The notes beneath the pieces were generated by a model. It had not been told where the DNA came from and searched no databases. It saw only the letters and a program-made list of their open reading frames with translations. A stretch of 42,224 nucleotides of DNA from a virus. The translations under genes and the position numbers were made by a program. Within the stretch, counting starts at the first letter, position 1; every line of letters begins with the position of its first letter. Shown here piece after piece: positions 22,464-31,910 of the stretch. The stretch lies in the IMG/VR virus record IMGVR_UViG_3300005264_000013, positions 1-42,224 of that record, one strand, 5' to 3'.

Positions 22464-22832
22464 TTAATTATATTTAACCTCTATTCTTATTTGTCTTCCA
22501 ACATCATCATATCTATCTATTAAGTCTGTGGAAGATGCTACAAATTTAATTTTTGCAGTGTTTGTTGGAGTCATTGTAATTGACTCATTGTATGGAATTA
22601 ATGTTTCTTCTGTATCTGTTATTATATAACAAGTAACATTATCAGTCCATCCTGTTGGTACATTATATGTATTAAGTGTAAATCTTGAAAATGATATTTC
22701 ACTGTCTTTATGAAAAGGAATACTTATTAATGGAACACTACCTAATTGAATTGATTCTGATAAAAATGCCCAGCTAATACTAACAGCACCACCAAGCATA
22801 TCTCCCCCCAATGTAAATGTTCCTAATCCCAT
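22464..22832 (-). CDS. beta-rich structural protein, 122 aa
   Basis: Gly-rich hydrophobic N-terminus (MGLGTFTLGGDMLGGAVSIS) and a beta-sandwich-like body rich in Thr, Ser and Ile. Probably a tail-tip component by position. Confidence 0.6.
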   Translation of the reverse strand: MGLGTFTLGGDMLGGAVSISWAFLSESIQLGSVPLISIPFHKDSEISFSRFTLNTYNVPTGWTDNVTCYIITDTEETLIPYNESITMTPTNTAKIKFVASSTDLIDRYDDVGRQIRIEVKYN

Positions 22833-22840
22833 TTTGACCT

Positions 22841-23089
22841 CTATTTACTAACAGTACTTAATTTTCCTGTACTAAGTATCTTTCTTGTCTTACAGGGTTT
22901 ATTAAGTTTTGAATCCACTTCATGTGAACCTTCAACAATTTTACCAATAGGTTTTTTAAATTTACCTTTATGCTCTTTGTATAACGCTTCTGCTTCTTCA
23001 TCTGTGATGTTATTGATTCTAATAATATTAGGAATCTCTGTCATTTCATCGTATTCTTCTTCCATTATTTCTAAATATTTGTGTGTCAT
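22841..23089 (-). CDS. hypothetical protein, 82 aa
   Basis: Start at the ATG at 23089 (MTHKYLEIMEEEYDEM), with GGAG 9 nt upstream. Acidic N-terminus, basic C-terminus (RKILSTGKLSTVSK). It lies between LamG and structural genes; perhaps a chaperone or adaptor of the fibre proteins. Confidence 0.6.
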   Translation of the reverse strand: MTHKYLEIMEEEYDEMTEIPNIIRINNITDEEAEALYKEHKGKFKKPIGKIVEGSHEVDSKLNKPCKTRKILSTGKLSTVSK

Positions 23090-23117
23090 ATTGTTCAACT
23101 CCTATAAGTTTGACGAG

Positions 23118-23765
23118 CTATGCTCGGTAAGTTTTATTATAAATTTCTTTGATAAATGCTTCTGTTGGTTCTGTTGTTCCCATATCAAACATCATAAAAT
23201 CAGACATTTGTCCATTTAAATATCTATTATTAACATAATTTCCTAATTTTAAAACTACATTTGAAGCAGAAACATCAGTTCCAAACGAACCAACCACCAT
23301 ATTTGCCCAATCTCCATTTAAAACCATTTTAAGTCCTTTACTGGTAGTATTCCAACAAGCGAAATGATACCAAACTCCAGTGGTTAATCCACCAAAATTA
23401 GCTGCAGCAGTTGTCGAGCCTCCATAAAACCTAAGACCCCCACTTCCGTCCCAATATCCAAAATGGGTAGTTGTTGAGCCTCCACGAATCTCAAACGTAG
23501 CACCCCTTGTAATTACATCAAATTTTACCCAACCACAAAAAAAAGTAATACCTGTTGCAGTATTTATAGACCTCGTTGTTGTTACTGCAGTATAATCATT
23601 ACCATCAAAGTCTAAAGCTCTTTTTCCATTAAAAGGAATCTTAATTAGAGTTGCACCAGAAATTGTTGAGTTATAACCATTACCACTATAATCATAAATA
23701 GTACTCCCACTAACTGGTGCTTCTGGATACCATAATACTAAATCTGGGTTTTGTGAATTAATCAT
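23118..23765 (-). CDS. LamG/concanavalin-like jelly-roll protein
   Basis: 215 aa. Single LamG-like domain: DLVLWYPEA...YDYSGNGYNSTISG, ALDFDGNDY, GITFFCGWVKF, WYHFACWN, LKMVLNGDW, NRYLNGQMSDFMMFD and TEAFIKEIYN. Such domains bind carbohydrates and occur on tail fibres. Paralogous in plan to the next gene, joined to it by an ATGA overlap. Probably a receptor-binding appendage. Confidence 0.8.
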   Translation of the reverse strand: MINSQNPDLVLWYPEAPVSGSTIYDYSGNGYNSTISGATLIKIPFNGKRALDFDGNDYTAVTTTRSINTATGITFFCGWVKFDVITRGATFEIRGGSTTTHFGYWDGSGGLRFYGGSTTAAANFGGLTTGVWYHFACWNTTSKGLKMVLNGDWANMVVGSFGTDVSASNVVLKLGNYVNNRYLNGQMSDFMMFDMGTTEPTEAFIKEIYNKTYRA

Positions 23766-24478
23766 TCTGTTACCTCTTTCATGAATGGATAAATGTCTTT
23801 TGTTAATTCTAATTGATATAATTCTTTTATTTCATCTGAAGATAAAGCTCTCGACCATATTTTTGGTTTATCAATAATTCCATCCCAAGGATAAGCGGTT
23901 ATATTACCACCACCAATTGCTAAAGTATATGATGCTGAACCTACTTGAGTGCTCGTTGCTGTTTCAGTATTATCAATACTTCCATTATAATAAATCTTAA
24001 CTGCATCAGCAGCTGTTGTTCCATCCCAAGTATAAACCCAATGAGACCAACTATCAACAGGAATACTGGTAGAACTCTGTATTCTTGAAGCAATACTTCC
24101 ATCTGCTTCAAAAATATCAAGTTTATTAGTAGTAACATTACTAACAAAAACCGCAGTACCTCCACTTCCTCCAAGATTAGTAGTTGTCATAATGATGTTA
24201 AGGTCTGTTAAACTATCGGGTGATAACCAAAAGCTGATTGATTTAGTGCCCATAGGTATGATAGAATCATCCATAGTAATCTTATCATTACTACCATCAA
24301 AATAATATGCATTATCACTTATACCAAATCTATCAGTAGTCAGTGTTGCTCCACTTACAGTCGTAGTATTTTGTCCTATAAAATCAAGTGCATCTCCTTT
24401 CATATCTAATGCAAAAACACAGTCTTCAAATAAGTCTGTATATCTTGTATTTTGTTGTGGATTAACTATATTAACCAT
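23762..24478 (-). CDS. LamG/concanavalin-like jelly-roll protein
   Basis: 238 aa. Same domain plan as its neighbour: DCVFALDMKGDALDFIGQN, AYYFDGSNDKITM, SISFWLSPD, SHWVYTWDG, VKIYYNGS, WDGIIDKPKIWSRALSSDEI. Likely carbohydrate binding on the tail. The pair suggests duplication followed by divergence for adhesion specificity. Confidence 0.82.
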   Translation of the reverse strand: MVNIVNPQQNTRYTDLFEDCVFALDMKGDALDFIGQNTTTVSGATLTTDRFGISDNAYYFDGSNDKITMDDSIIPMGTKSISFWLSPDSLTDLNIIMTTTNLGGSGGTAVFVSNVTTNKLDIFEADGSIASRIQSSTSIPVDSWSHWVYTWDGTTAADAVKIYYNGSIDNTETATSTQVGSASYTLAIGGGNITAYPWDGIIDKPKIWSRALSSDEIKELYQLELTKDIYPFMKEVTE

Positions 24479-24489
24479 TTTAGCTCAAT

Positions 24490-27345
24490 TTATTCTAAAG
24501 TTAAGACCACTTTAAGGTCTGTTCCTGTTATTGTACTTCCAACCTGAGTTACATAAATAAATAATACATCATCACTTGCTACGCTATCTCTTGCTGAATC
24601 AATAGTAGTTCCAGCTGTTCCAACTGTACTTCCACTTGTTGAACATCCAACTTGATAGATACCATTTGTTGCTGTTTGAGCAGTCCCAATATTAATTTCT
24701 GCATCACTTGTGAAGATACTATCTGTACTTGCAGTACCATTCTTTCGAACGTCTACTTCAAAGTCTGAACCTGTTGGTAACCCTAATAAAGAGATTCTAA
24801 CTTCTGTAATATCCATTCCATCATAAGCATCTGTAATTGGTATATAATAAAGTAATCCAGTACTCTGTTCTCCGTCTTTAGTAACATAAATTGGAGGTGC
24901 TCCACCTCCACCTGCAGCATTATCATCTACATATTTCTTATTTGCTGTTTGATAATTTGTTGTCGGAGCTGAACTAGGCGTTACTGGAAAACTACTAAAA
25001 GTTTTAATTCCTGCAATAGTTTCGTTTCCTGTATCTTTTACACAAGCATTTAACTGAGTCTGAATTGCACTTGTTACACCCTCTACATAATTTAATTCTG
25101 TAGTAGTCAAAGTAGCACCATCTAAAATGTTAAGTTCCGTTGCGTCCGCATTTCCAGGATAACTAACCTTTGCAGTATTAGCTGAGACATCTGACTCCAT
25201 AGTATCTAAATCAACAGCTTGTGTCACTGTTAAATGTCCTACTTTAGTAGCGTCTACAGAAGTTAAATGATAATAATCTCCACCTGCACCACCTTGTAGA
25301 TTAGTTAAACTATTATGGTCGTCAGTAGATAATTCAACTCTACTTACAACTTGATTTCTCCAATCTATGAAATTATCGCCTTCATCTGTACTAACAACTT
25401 TCGCATTTATAGCACTCGTATAAGAAGTGTTTGTTTGTAATATTACTGTCCCGATGGGTCTTATTTCTGGGAACATTATATCATTAAGAACTAACTCATT
25501 AATTTCTGTCTGAGCACCTGTTCTTGCTTGAGATTTAGTATTATATTCGTTTTGACCCATTATAGCTATCATTGGATTATCTTTCTCAGTGGTTGCGAAT
25601 ATGTGACATAATACAAAATCATTATTAGTAGCTTCCGTTAATTGCCAAGCTCCACCTGTATATTCATTCCATGCCAATCTTGTAGCACTTGTATTGTCTA
25701 ATGTTCTCGCACTAAATCCTGATACTATTGTTTTATTCCAAGTTACTGTAGAACCTGTCATGTGATAAATAGGTAGCCCCGTAGTGCTCGTAACAGCAGA
25801 TATTTGTAGTCCTAAATCTTCATCAGAAACTCCACCTGCGTCAATACCAAACTGTGCGTCTACAGTAATTCCTGTACCATCAACACTCATTGTATTAAGT
25901 CCAAGACCATTTCTATAAACTAATCCGTTTGAATAATGTAAATAAGCATGAGTATTACCATCCATTTGCATACCATGTCTTTCTTCTCCAACATAAATGG
26001 CTTCATTATCAGTAGCATTCCAATAAACAATACTTACTAATGGTTTAGTCATAATTAAATTACTAGCAAAATATTCAGAAGGATTTGCTACAGATGTTAA
26101 AACACCATTATTATAATATATAATATGAATACCTTCTGTATCATCTATAACAACAGTATCTCCAGTACTTGTGAATAAAACACTATCTTCATAATATTCA
26201 AAGTTTGTCGCTGTTGGTTGAATACTAAAAGTTCTCGTACCATCTGTGAAAGTTATTGTTGAAGTTGTTTTTGTAGGAAATCCAGTATTATCATTCTTCG
26301 CAGCATTAGCAGCTCTAATTTCTTGTAAAGCTCCTTCAACATCTGTTGCAGTATAATAACTACCTGAATCAGTAATATCTACATCAACAGCATCTTGGTC
26401 TCCAGTATTAGTTCCTGAAGTATTACCAATCACAACTAATTGTGCGTCTGTAACAAATCTATCGTTAACATCTTCTGTAATGTCTCCTGTAGTTAATACA
26501 ACAGTTCCTGTCTCACCATTAACACTTAGTACTGAGTCTGTTGGTGTTTGTAATTCAGTCCAATCAGCCATTGTTCCAGTTGAACTACCATTATGCATAT
26601 AAGATTTATTTAAATCACTTCTTACAGCTACATCTCCTTCTTCAGTAGTTGCTGCTAACATTAAAGCTTCACTTGCATATACTGCAACTTCTGTTAAAGC
26701 TACCGGGGGTAATACTGAACTTGATAAAGTACCTGTTGTGATGTTACTTGCATTGGTGCAATCTGTATTAGGTACGTTACTTAGTCCAACATCTGTTTTA
26801 TCAACACTATGTGGATTACTTGTATTAGAAATATGAGAGTCTATTTGAGTGTGAGTGTTTGTTCCTTTATTAGCTAAATCAACGTGGTCTCCACTAGTAG
26901 CAACATCTGATAATGATGTTATAAAGATTCTTAAGTCTTCAATATCACTTGAACCAAGAGTTGTTTCTGATGTTTCAACCCAAATTTCTGCTAATAATAC
27001 AGAATCACTTGGTAATGTTGGTGGTATTGGTATAGATGTTTGTCTTCCTGTAGAACTACTTGGAGCTGCTGCTGCAGCTGTACCAGTAGTATATTGTAAC
27101 CCAGAAGCATTAAGATAGATTATATCTTTTCTTGGATTAGAAGAACTTGCAGCAGTAACTACTTGAGTGCCACCACTATATGTATACTTAGTACCATTTA
27201 TGATATAAGTACCAGAAGCTATTGCTACTGTCATAGCAGAACTAGTTGTTACACCACATCCTGTTAAAACTCCTGTATTATTGAAAGCATCCACTATTGT
27301 GTTCATATCATTATCAAACAAAATATCATTATTTTCATAAACCAT
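24490..27345 (-). CDS. tail fibre / receptor-binding protein, 951 aa
   Basis: Largest virion protein. Start at the ATG at 27345 (MVYENNDILFDNDMN); a GTG 3 codons upstream is possible. The N-terminal 180 residues resemble phage baseplate-attachment domains (TYIINGTKYTYSGG, RKDIIYLNASG, DSVLLAEIWV). The middle is Thr/Asp-rich fibre sequence with HVDLANKGTNTHTQIDSHI-type segments and an NILDGATLTTTELNYVEGV motif typical of trimeric fibres. KYVDDN precedes a C-terminal beta domain. Directs host attachment. Confidence 0.85.
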   Translation of the reverse strand: MVYENNDILFDNDMNTIVDAFNNTGVLTGCGVTTSSAMTVAIASGTYIINGTKYTYSGGTQVVTAASSSNPRKDIIYLNASGLQYTTGTAAAAAPSSSTGRQTSIPIPPTLPSDSVLLAEIWVETSETTLGSSDIEDLRIFITSLSDVATSGDHVDLANKGTNTHTQIDSHISNTSNPHSVDKTDVGLSNVPNTDCTNASNITTGTLSSSVLPPVALTEVAVYASEALMLAATTEEGDVAVRSDLNKSYMHNGSSTGTMADWTELQTPTDSVLSVNGETGTVVLTTGDITEDVNDRFVTDAQLVVIGNTSGTNTGDQDAVDVDITDSGSYYTATDVEGALQEIRAANAAKNDNTGFPTKTTSTITFTDGTRTFSIQPTATNFEYYEDSVLFTSTGDTVVIDDTEGIHIIYYNNGVLTSVANPSEYFASNLIMTKPLVSIVYWNATDNEAIYVGEERHGMQMDGNTHAYLHYSNGLVYRNGLGLNTMSVDGTGITVDAQFGIDAGGVSDEDLGLQISAVTSTTGLPIYHMTGSTVTWNKTIVSGFSARTLDNTSATRLAWNEYTGGAWQLTEATNNDFVLCHIFATTEKDNPMIAIMGQNEYNTKSQARTGAQTEINELVLNDIMFPEIRPIGTVILQTNTSYTSAINAKVVSTDEGDNFIDWRNQVVSRVELSTDDHNSLTNLQGGAGGDYYHLTSVDATKVGHLTVTQAVDLDTMESDVSANTAKVSYPGNADATELNILDGATLTTTELNYVEGVTSAIQTQLNACVKDTGNETIAGIKTFSSFPVTPSSAPTTNYQTANKKYVDDNAAGGGGAPPIYVTKDGEQSTGLLYYIPITDAYDGMDITEVRISLLGLPTGSDFEVDVRKNGTASTDSIFTSDAEINIGTAQTATNGIYQVGCSTSGSTVGTAGTTIDSARDSVASDDVLFIYVTQVGSTITGTDLKVVLTLE

Positions 27346-27369
27346 TATAATCACTCATTTATTATTTAT

Positions 27370-27672
27370 TTAAAGTCCAGACTCAAAATCATCTGCTAAG
27401 TCAAATAGCTCAACAAATCTATTATTATCATTGTAATATTTACCATCTATTGTTGGGAAAGGACTTGTGTCATCAGCAAAAACATCTGTTTCAACTGGAG
27501 CTGCAGTAGCATCATTAAATTCAGATACATTCCATTGAAAGAATCCAGTAGCATTATGTAATGATACCTTTTTTCTTCGTTCAACACAAATAACAGTATT
27601 CTTAAAAGATTTTCTACGATATTCAAAATCGTCTGGTCTTGCTGCACTATTTCTTAGATTTCCTGTAGTCAT
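27370..27672 (-). CDS. small structural protein, 100 aa
   Basis: MTTGNLRNSAARPDDFEYRR; mixed beta, acidic C-terminus. First gene after a late-type promoter, upstream of the fibre gene. Possible fibre chaperone or tail-tip protein; not recognised. Confidence 0.65.
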   Translation of the reverse strand: MTTGNLRNSAARPDDFEYRRKSFKNTVICVERRKKVSLHNATGFFQWNVSEFNDATAAPVETDVFADDTSPFPTIDGKYYNDNNRFVELFDLADDFESGL

Positions 27673-27699
27673 TTTTCCTCTATAGTATACTTATGGATA

Positions 27700-27736
27700 T
27701 ACTAGTATATAATATTTACTATCTAAAACTCTTTAT
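27700..27736 (-). promoter_or_regulatory. late-type promoter
   Basis: Leftward GAGTTTTAGATAGTAAATAT then TATATACTAGTATA, about 40 nt before the ATG at 27672; GAGGA precedes the start. Drives the fibre, LamG and lysis-like genes. Upstream element AAAGAGTTTT is a weaker match to GATTTCAAGTTTT. Confidence 0.65.
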
Positions 27737-28083
27737 CCGATGATAAAACTGTTTCTTTGTTCATATTCTACAGTCTGTGTATTTGTCTTTCCAACAATAG
27801 TAGTATGTTTACTGATAGTCATTGTAGTACCAGAATCTATGTCTATTTTGATAGCATTTATATCATCACCAATAGCATCTCCTGTTTCTAAAGTAGTTCT
27901 ATAAATAACATCTGTATCGGTAGTTGTTATAATTAAATTAACCCCAGATTTGGTTTCATCAACAGTATCTAAATCATTATCTGTATAATCAGTATTATCA
28001 GACATTTCTCCAATTTGTGCTTCTGTTGTTTGACTTGCTAATGTAGATGTTATCCATGGTGTAAATTCAGATTTAAAGCTCAT
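27733..28083 (-). CDS. baseplate-region protein, 116 aa
   Basis: MSFKSEFTPWITSTLASQTT; acidic, Thr/Asp-rich beta protein. ATGA overlap with the preceding baseplate gene. Position fits a baseplate or tail-tip component. Confidence 0.65.
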   Translation of the reverse strand: MSFKSEFTPWITSTLASQTTEAQIGEMSDNTDYTDNDLDTVDETKSGVNLIITTTDTDVIYRTTLETGDAIGDDINAIKIDIDSGTTMTISKHTTIVGKTNTQTVEYEQRNSFIIG

Positions 28084-29369
28084 TCTAGTTCCTCTTTTAG
28101 TTGAAGTGTTGTAGTTACTTCTTTATTTGAAGCATTTTGTGTAATTCTTTGAACAGTGTAATATGCTTGTTTTAATCCTTTAATATTAACATAAACTCTA
28201 TTACCTAAAGCTATGTCTATTTTAGGAATTGTTATTGATATAGTATTTCTAGCTTTTCCGACTAAATCAAACCAAGAGTTAGCATAAGATTTTGCTAGTT
28301 TTCTTGCTTCTGACCTAAAGGCTGCATTTGTTGATACAGTATATTCACTTCTTAAATTATGATATTGGTCGTCATAATCATTACTTATCCCAGCTATTTT
28401 TGATTGTGTATCAAATCTTTCTTTGACAATTGTAGTAGCATCAGATGTTTCATCAATAACATAGGTTGTTATTGGTTCTGCATTAAAGTCTTCTCCTACT
28501 TCTAAGATTAATAAATTAACACTGTTTTCATTACCAGTATCTTCTTTTAAGTCCATTATTTTATAAGTTTTATCAATAGTTAAAGCAACAGTATCTAATG
28601 GATGATACCATAATACGTTTCTACCTTGTATATCAAATATTAATGGTACTGTAATTATTTGTGAAGGACTTTCATATTCTGCATCACTATTAGTCCATTG
28701 TGGTTTACTAAGTTCTTGAGTCCATTCATAGATTGGTTTTTTTAACCACTTTGGTTCTATATCTGGAAACTTATAAGCTGCTGTTAAAGCAGTATATGCT
28801 TGATATGCAACAGTATTATTATCTTTATCAGCTTGTGTAAATTCAATAACAGATTGGTCTCCACCATTAGGTCTTGTTACTTGAATACCATCAGTTCTTG
28901 GATAACCAACATATAATATGTTTAAGTTTAATGAACCAGAACCTTCTGAATCTTCCACAGCATTTTGTATAATGTTTGATAAAATGAATGGTGTTGCTTC
29001 TGCAGTATATGTTTCAGTCCAAAACTTATTAAAGACTTCATAAGTAAAATCTCTTAAACTAAACTGTAGTTTATTATTATCTGGTGATAATTGAATAGAT
29101 TTATCTAAAAATTTACCTTCCCAAACAACATCTGATTCTGTAAATTCAGTATCTTGGTCTGTTACTACTTTATTATATAAAAATATTTCATCATTCTCTT
29201 GAATCATAAATAAACCATCTTCAAAGAATGGAGTTGTGTCAGTAACATCTACTGTAGCTTTATTATTAACTGGGTCAAATGTTTGATTGGTTTCAATGTT
29301 ATCAATTCTATAACTAGTAATAGGATTATTATTACTATACCATACTAATTTTGACTTGCTATAACTCAT
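28080..29369 (-). CDS. tail hub / baseplate protein (gpD/gp44-like)
   Basis: 429 aa. Beta-rich N-terminus with a DTTPFFEDGLFMIQENDEIF stretch and DNNKLQFSLRDFTYEV, as in phage tail-hub proteins related to gpD, with later strands like RVYVNIKGLKQAYYTVQRIT. Located two genes after the tape measure, the standard place for the hub. No protease or lysozyme motif seen. Confidence 0.65.
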   Translation of the reverse strand: MSYSKSKLVWYSNNNPITSYRIDNIETNQTFDPVNNKATVDVTDTTPFFEDGLFMIQENDEIFLYNKVVTDQDTEFTESDVVWEGKFLDKSIQLSPDNNKLQFSLRDFTYEVFNKFWTETYTAEATPFILSNIIQNAVEDSEGSGSLNLNILYVGYPRTDGIQVTRPNGGDQSVIEFTQADKDNNTVAYQAYTALTAAYKFPDIEPKWLKKPIYEWTQELSKPQWTNSDAEYESPSQIITVPLIFDIQGRNVLWYHPLDTVALTIDKTYKIMDLKEDTGNENSVNLLILEVGEDFNAEPITTYVIDETSDATTIVKERFDTQSKIAGISNDYDDQYHNLRSEYTVSTNAAFRSEARKLAKSYANSWFDLVGKARNTISITIPKIDIALGNRVYVNIKGLKQAYYTVQRITQNASNKEVTTTLQLKEELE

Positions 29370-29370
29370 T

Positions 29371-29940
29371 TTATTGCCACATAATTCTACAACTAATTTG
29401 TAAAGGGATTATGTTACCTCTAGCTCCTTCATTCATTGTGATTGAATCTATTAATACATTTAAGTGTTTAGCAGATAAAGTATTACCATCATCTGTAGCA
29501 CCAAATAAATTTATTAACCAATACATAGATAATAAGCTTCCAGCTCCTGCATTTGTTTCTTCATCGATATAAATATCTTTATGTCCTTTTGACATCCACA
29601 TTAAAACTAATTGTTTTAAATCTGGTAAGTCTTTAGCATAAGCTTCTCCTGTGTTAATAAATTCTGTTGGTTTTATAATTGACACTCCAAGAGATAATTT
29701 TGGAACAGAAGTACTTGTTCTTGTTAATGAACTATTAAATCCAGACAATGATAAATTATCTTGTATGTTACTACTTCCACCAAAGTTTACTGTGTCTAAT
29801 TTAAGTTTGATTGGACTTACTGCTTTAAACTCACCAAGTTCATATTGTGTACTTGTGATTGAACCATAAGCTGTGAATGGTGTGTCTGATGGACTAAAAT
29901 CATTATCTACATATCCCGTATCTTCTATTGTTATTATCAT
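29371..29940 (-). CDS. distal-tail-like protein, 189 aa
   Basis: Directly after the tape measure gene. N-terminal beta segments (GSITSTQYELGEFKAVSPIK) and an NLFGATDDG...ITMNEGARGNIIPLQISCRI end. Position and size fit a distal tail or LysM-less baseplate adaptor; sequence motifs are weak. Confidence 0.55.
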   Translation of the reverse strand: MIITIEDTGYVDNDFSPSDTPFTAYGSITSTQYELGEFKAVSPIKLKLDTVNFGGSSNIQDNLSLSGFNSSLTRTSTSVPKLSLGVSIIKPTEFINTGEAYAKDLPDLKQLVLMWMSKGHKDIYIDEETNAGAGSLLSMYWLINLFGATDDGNTLSAKHLNVLIDSITMNEGARGNIIPLQISCRIMWQ

Positions 29941-29941
29941 T

Positions 29942-31348
29942 TTAATTTCCTGTCGTACTATAACTATTTAATGGTTGTAATTCTATTGTTTTATTCCCAA
30001 TAGTAATACTAGTCATTTTACCAGCCTTAGCTTTTTGTTCTGCATAATATTTATATGCATCTCCAGCAGCATAAATTTCATTGGTTTCATTACCTATTGT
30101 TGTTAATAAAGTATCATTTACATAATCATTTAAACTAATACTTGCAGTTTCTGCTTCTCCAATTGACCCAGTTAATCCACTATTTGTATCTAACCCAATA
30201 GATGTAGTTAAATCTTCAAAAGATAAATTTAAATCCCCTATTGTACTATTTGTTGTATTAATAGATGCCAAATCAAAATCTAATTCAAATGGGGTCGTAA
30301 TTGTTTCACCATTTAATAATTTATTATATTCTGGAACATTTTCTATATCCATACCTTCTGCATTTTGTATTCCTGCTTTAACAATTGTAAATATAATTGA
30401 AAATGTGAATCCGATGATTGCACCAATTAATGCACCAGCAGGGCCCCCAACAATAAATCCAACTAAAGCTGCACCAAAAGTTGTTGCCAATGTTCCTTTA
30501 ACTACTTTACCCCAGTCTGTATCTAAACCTTTAAATGCGTCACTTAAAGTTTTAACCCCTAAGTATGTAAGAGCAAATCCAACAGTAAGTCCAATAATAA
30601 TTGCACCAGTACTTAACATCATAGATGCCATATATGGAGATATTCCCATCGCAATTGCTGCATCCTTTGCACTCTTTGCTACAAATAAAGTTCCAGCTAG
30701 ATAATCAGCAGCCATTTTTAAAGTTACTAATTGACCTATTGTTGTCATAATTGACCCTAAACCAGCCAATGCTCCAACGACAGCTATAAAAGCAACTCCC
30801 CAACCTGGATGGTCGCTAAAAACATTTGCAATTGCTTCTAATCCAGTTGCGATACCTATTAATGCTTTATTAACACCTTCACTATCTGCAAAAGCACTAA
30901 ATATATTATATTTTAATAATTCAAACGAACCAGATAAGCCTAATATTCCTCTGTTAAATTGTGAATTTTTATCAGAAATATCTTTATAAGACTGACTCAT
31001 AGCTTTAAACATTCCACCAAAAGTTCTTGATAATGCTTGACCACCAAAAATCATAGACAAGAATCCAAAGTTCATACCCTTTTGAGACTTAATAACTCTT
31101 TTCATCTCTCTATTAGTATATCCAACTGATTTACCGACTTCAAACATAGACTTCTTAAATTGTCTAGCTCTAGTAGACCCCCTACCAAAAGCTCCTGCTA
31201 ATTGGTTGTATTGTTTTCCAAGACCAAAAATATTTTTATCTTGTTGTCCTAATTCCTTTGTTGATTTTGTAATATTATCAACATTCTTTTTTAAAGCTTT
31301 ATCAACAACATCTAATACAACTTTTACATTATAAGTAACTTCTGGCAT
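29942..31348 (-). CDS. tape measure protein
   Basis: 468 aa. N-terminal helical, Lys/Gln-rich region (KKNVDNITKSTKELGQQD) followed by several hydrophobic segments (about residues 180-330, e.g. WGVAFIAVVGALAGLGSIM and GPAGALIGAIIGFTFSIIF) typical of tape measures. Located just after the frameshifting chaperone gene. Its ATG overlaps the stop of the frameshift frame (TAATG). The short length implies a tail of roughly 70 nm by the common 0.15 nm per residue rule. Confidence 0.88.
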   Translation of the reverse strand: MPEVTYNVKVVLDVVDKALKKNVDNITKSTKELGQQDKNIFGLGKQYNQLAGAFGRGSTRARQFKKSMFEVGKSVGYTNREMKRVIKSQKGMNFGFLSMIFGGQALSRTFGGMFKAMSQSYKDISDKNSQFNRGILGLSGSFELLKYNIFSAFADSEGVNKALIGIATGLEAIANVFSDHPGWGVAFIAVVGALAGLGSIMTTIGQLVTLKMAADYLAGTLFVAKSAKDAAIAMGISPYMASMMLSTGAIIIGLTVGFALTYLGVKTLSDAFKGLDTDWGKVVKGTLATTFGAALVGFIVGGPAGALIGAIIGFTFSIIFTIVKAGIQNAEGMDIENVPEYNKLLNGETITTPFELDFDLASINTTNSTIGDLNLSFEDLTTSIGLDTNSGLTGSIGEAETASISLNDYVNDTLLTTIGNETNEIYAAGDAYKYYAEQKAKAGKMTSITIGNKTIELQPLNSYSTTGN

Positions 31349-31578
31349 TATTTTTTCCTCTTTTTTCTTTCTTTTTCCATCAAAGCATTTTTTCTGACTA
31401 AATAATCATATTTTGATGTTAATTTAAACCAATCATAGTCTCCATGTATATCAACACAAAATTCTGATTCAACAAAATGAATCATATTATTTAATCCTAA
31501 AACAACCTTTTCTGGTGTGTTATTTTCCTCTGCTTGACAATATTTATCAAACTCTTGTTCAGTCAGAGGTCTATTCAG
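31348..31578 (-). CDS. tail assembly chaperone, frameshift extension (gpT-like)
   Basis: A 76-residue open frame (LNRPLTEQEFDKYCQAEENN at its start, a Lys/Arg-rich end) with no start codon of its own. It is reached by -1 frameshifting from the gene at 31575-31910, making a 187-aa fusion. It ends overlapping the tape measure ATG. In lambda the equivalent gpGT binds the tape measure during tail assembly. Confidence 0.85.
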   Translation of the reverse strand: MNRPLTEQEFDKYCQAEENNTPEKVVLGLNNMIHFVESEFCVDIHGDYDWFKLTSKYDYLVRKNALMEKERKKRKK

Positions 31579-31910
31579 TTTTTTGGCTTTTCTAGGCTCT
31601 CATAATCACTACGTTTAGCTTGTTTTGTAGCAATACTAATTTCTTTTGTAAATTCAGCAAAATTAAAAGCTAGTAATAAATCAATTTCTTCATCAGATAA
31701 AGAGTTATCTCCATTTTTTAATCCGAGTTTCATAAATTCTATAGTATTATTATATTTATCATCATAAGAAGCATCTGGACTTAGTTTAACTTTTAAACTA
31801 TCAAAAATTTCTTCTGCTTTGTATTTAATATTAAACTCTTGTTTATCTATAACAATAGTCATTCCTTCTCCAATTGCTTTCTTAATTTCATTTAAATCCA
31901 TTTCATTCAC
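31575..31910 (-). CDS. tail assembly chaperone (gpG-like)
   Basis: 111 aa. Helical, acidic, starts MNEMDLNEIKKAIGEGMTIV. Its last codons CCA AAA AAC before TGA contain the -1 slippery heptamer A_AAA_AAC. Position between major tail protein and tape measure is the standard gpG location. Overlaps the upstream gene by 4 nt. Confidence 0.82.
   Translation of the reverse strand: MNEMDLNEIKKAIGEGMTIVIDKQEFNIKYKAEEIFDSLKVKLSPDASYDDKYNNTIEFMKLGLKNGDNSLSDEEIDLLLAFNFAEFTKEISIATKQAKRSDYESLEKPKN
31578..31584 (-). promoter_or_regulatory. -1 ribosomal frameshift site
   Basis: A_AAA_AAC in the correct phase directly before the TGA. Eight nt downstream CCTCTG can pair with CAGAGG about 30 nt further on, giving a GC-rich stem at the usual spacing. 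A short TTGA/TCAA pairing lies within the loop. Confidence 0.85.

Noticed and set aside
24490-27345. Diversity-generating retroelement acting on the tail fibre
   Set aside because: No reverse transcriptase and no template/variable repeat pair found; ordinary fibre sequence.
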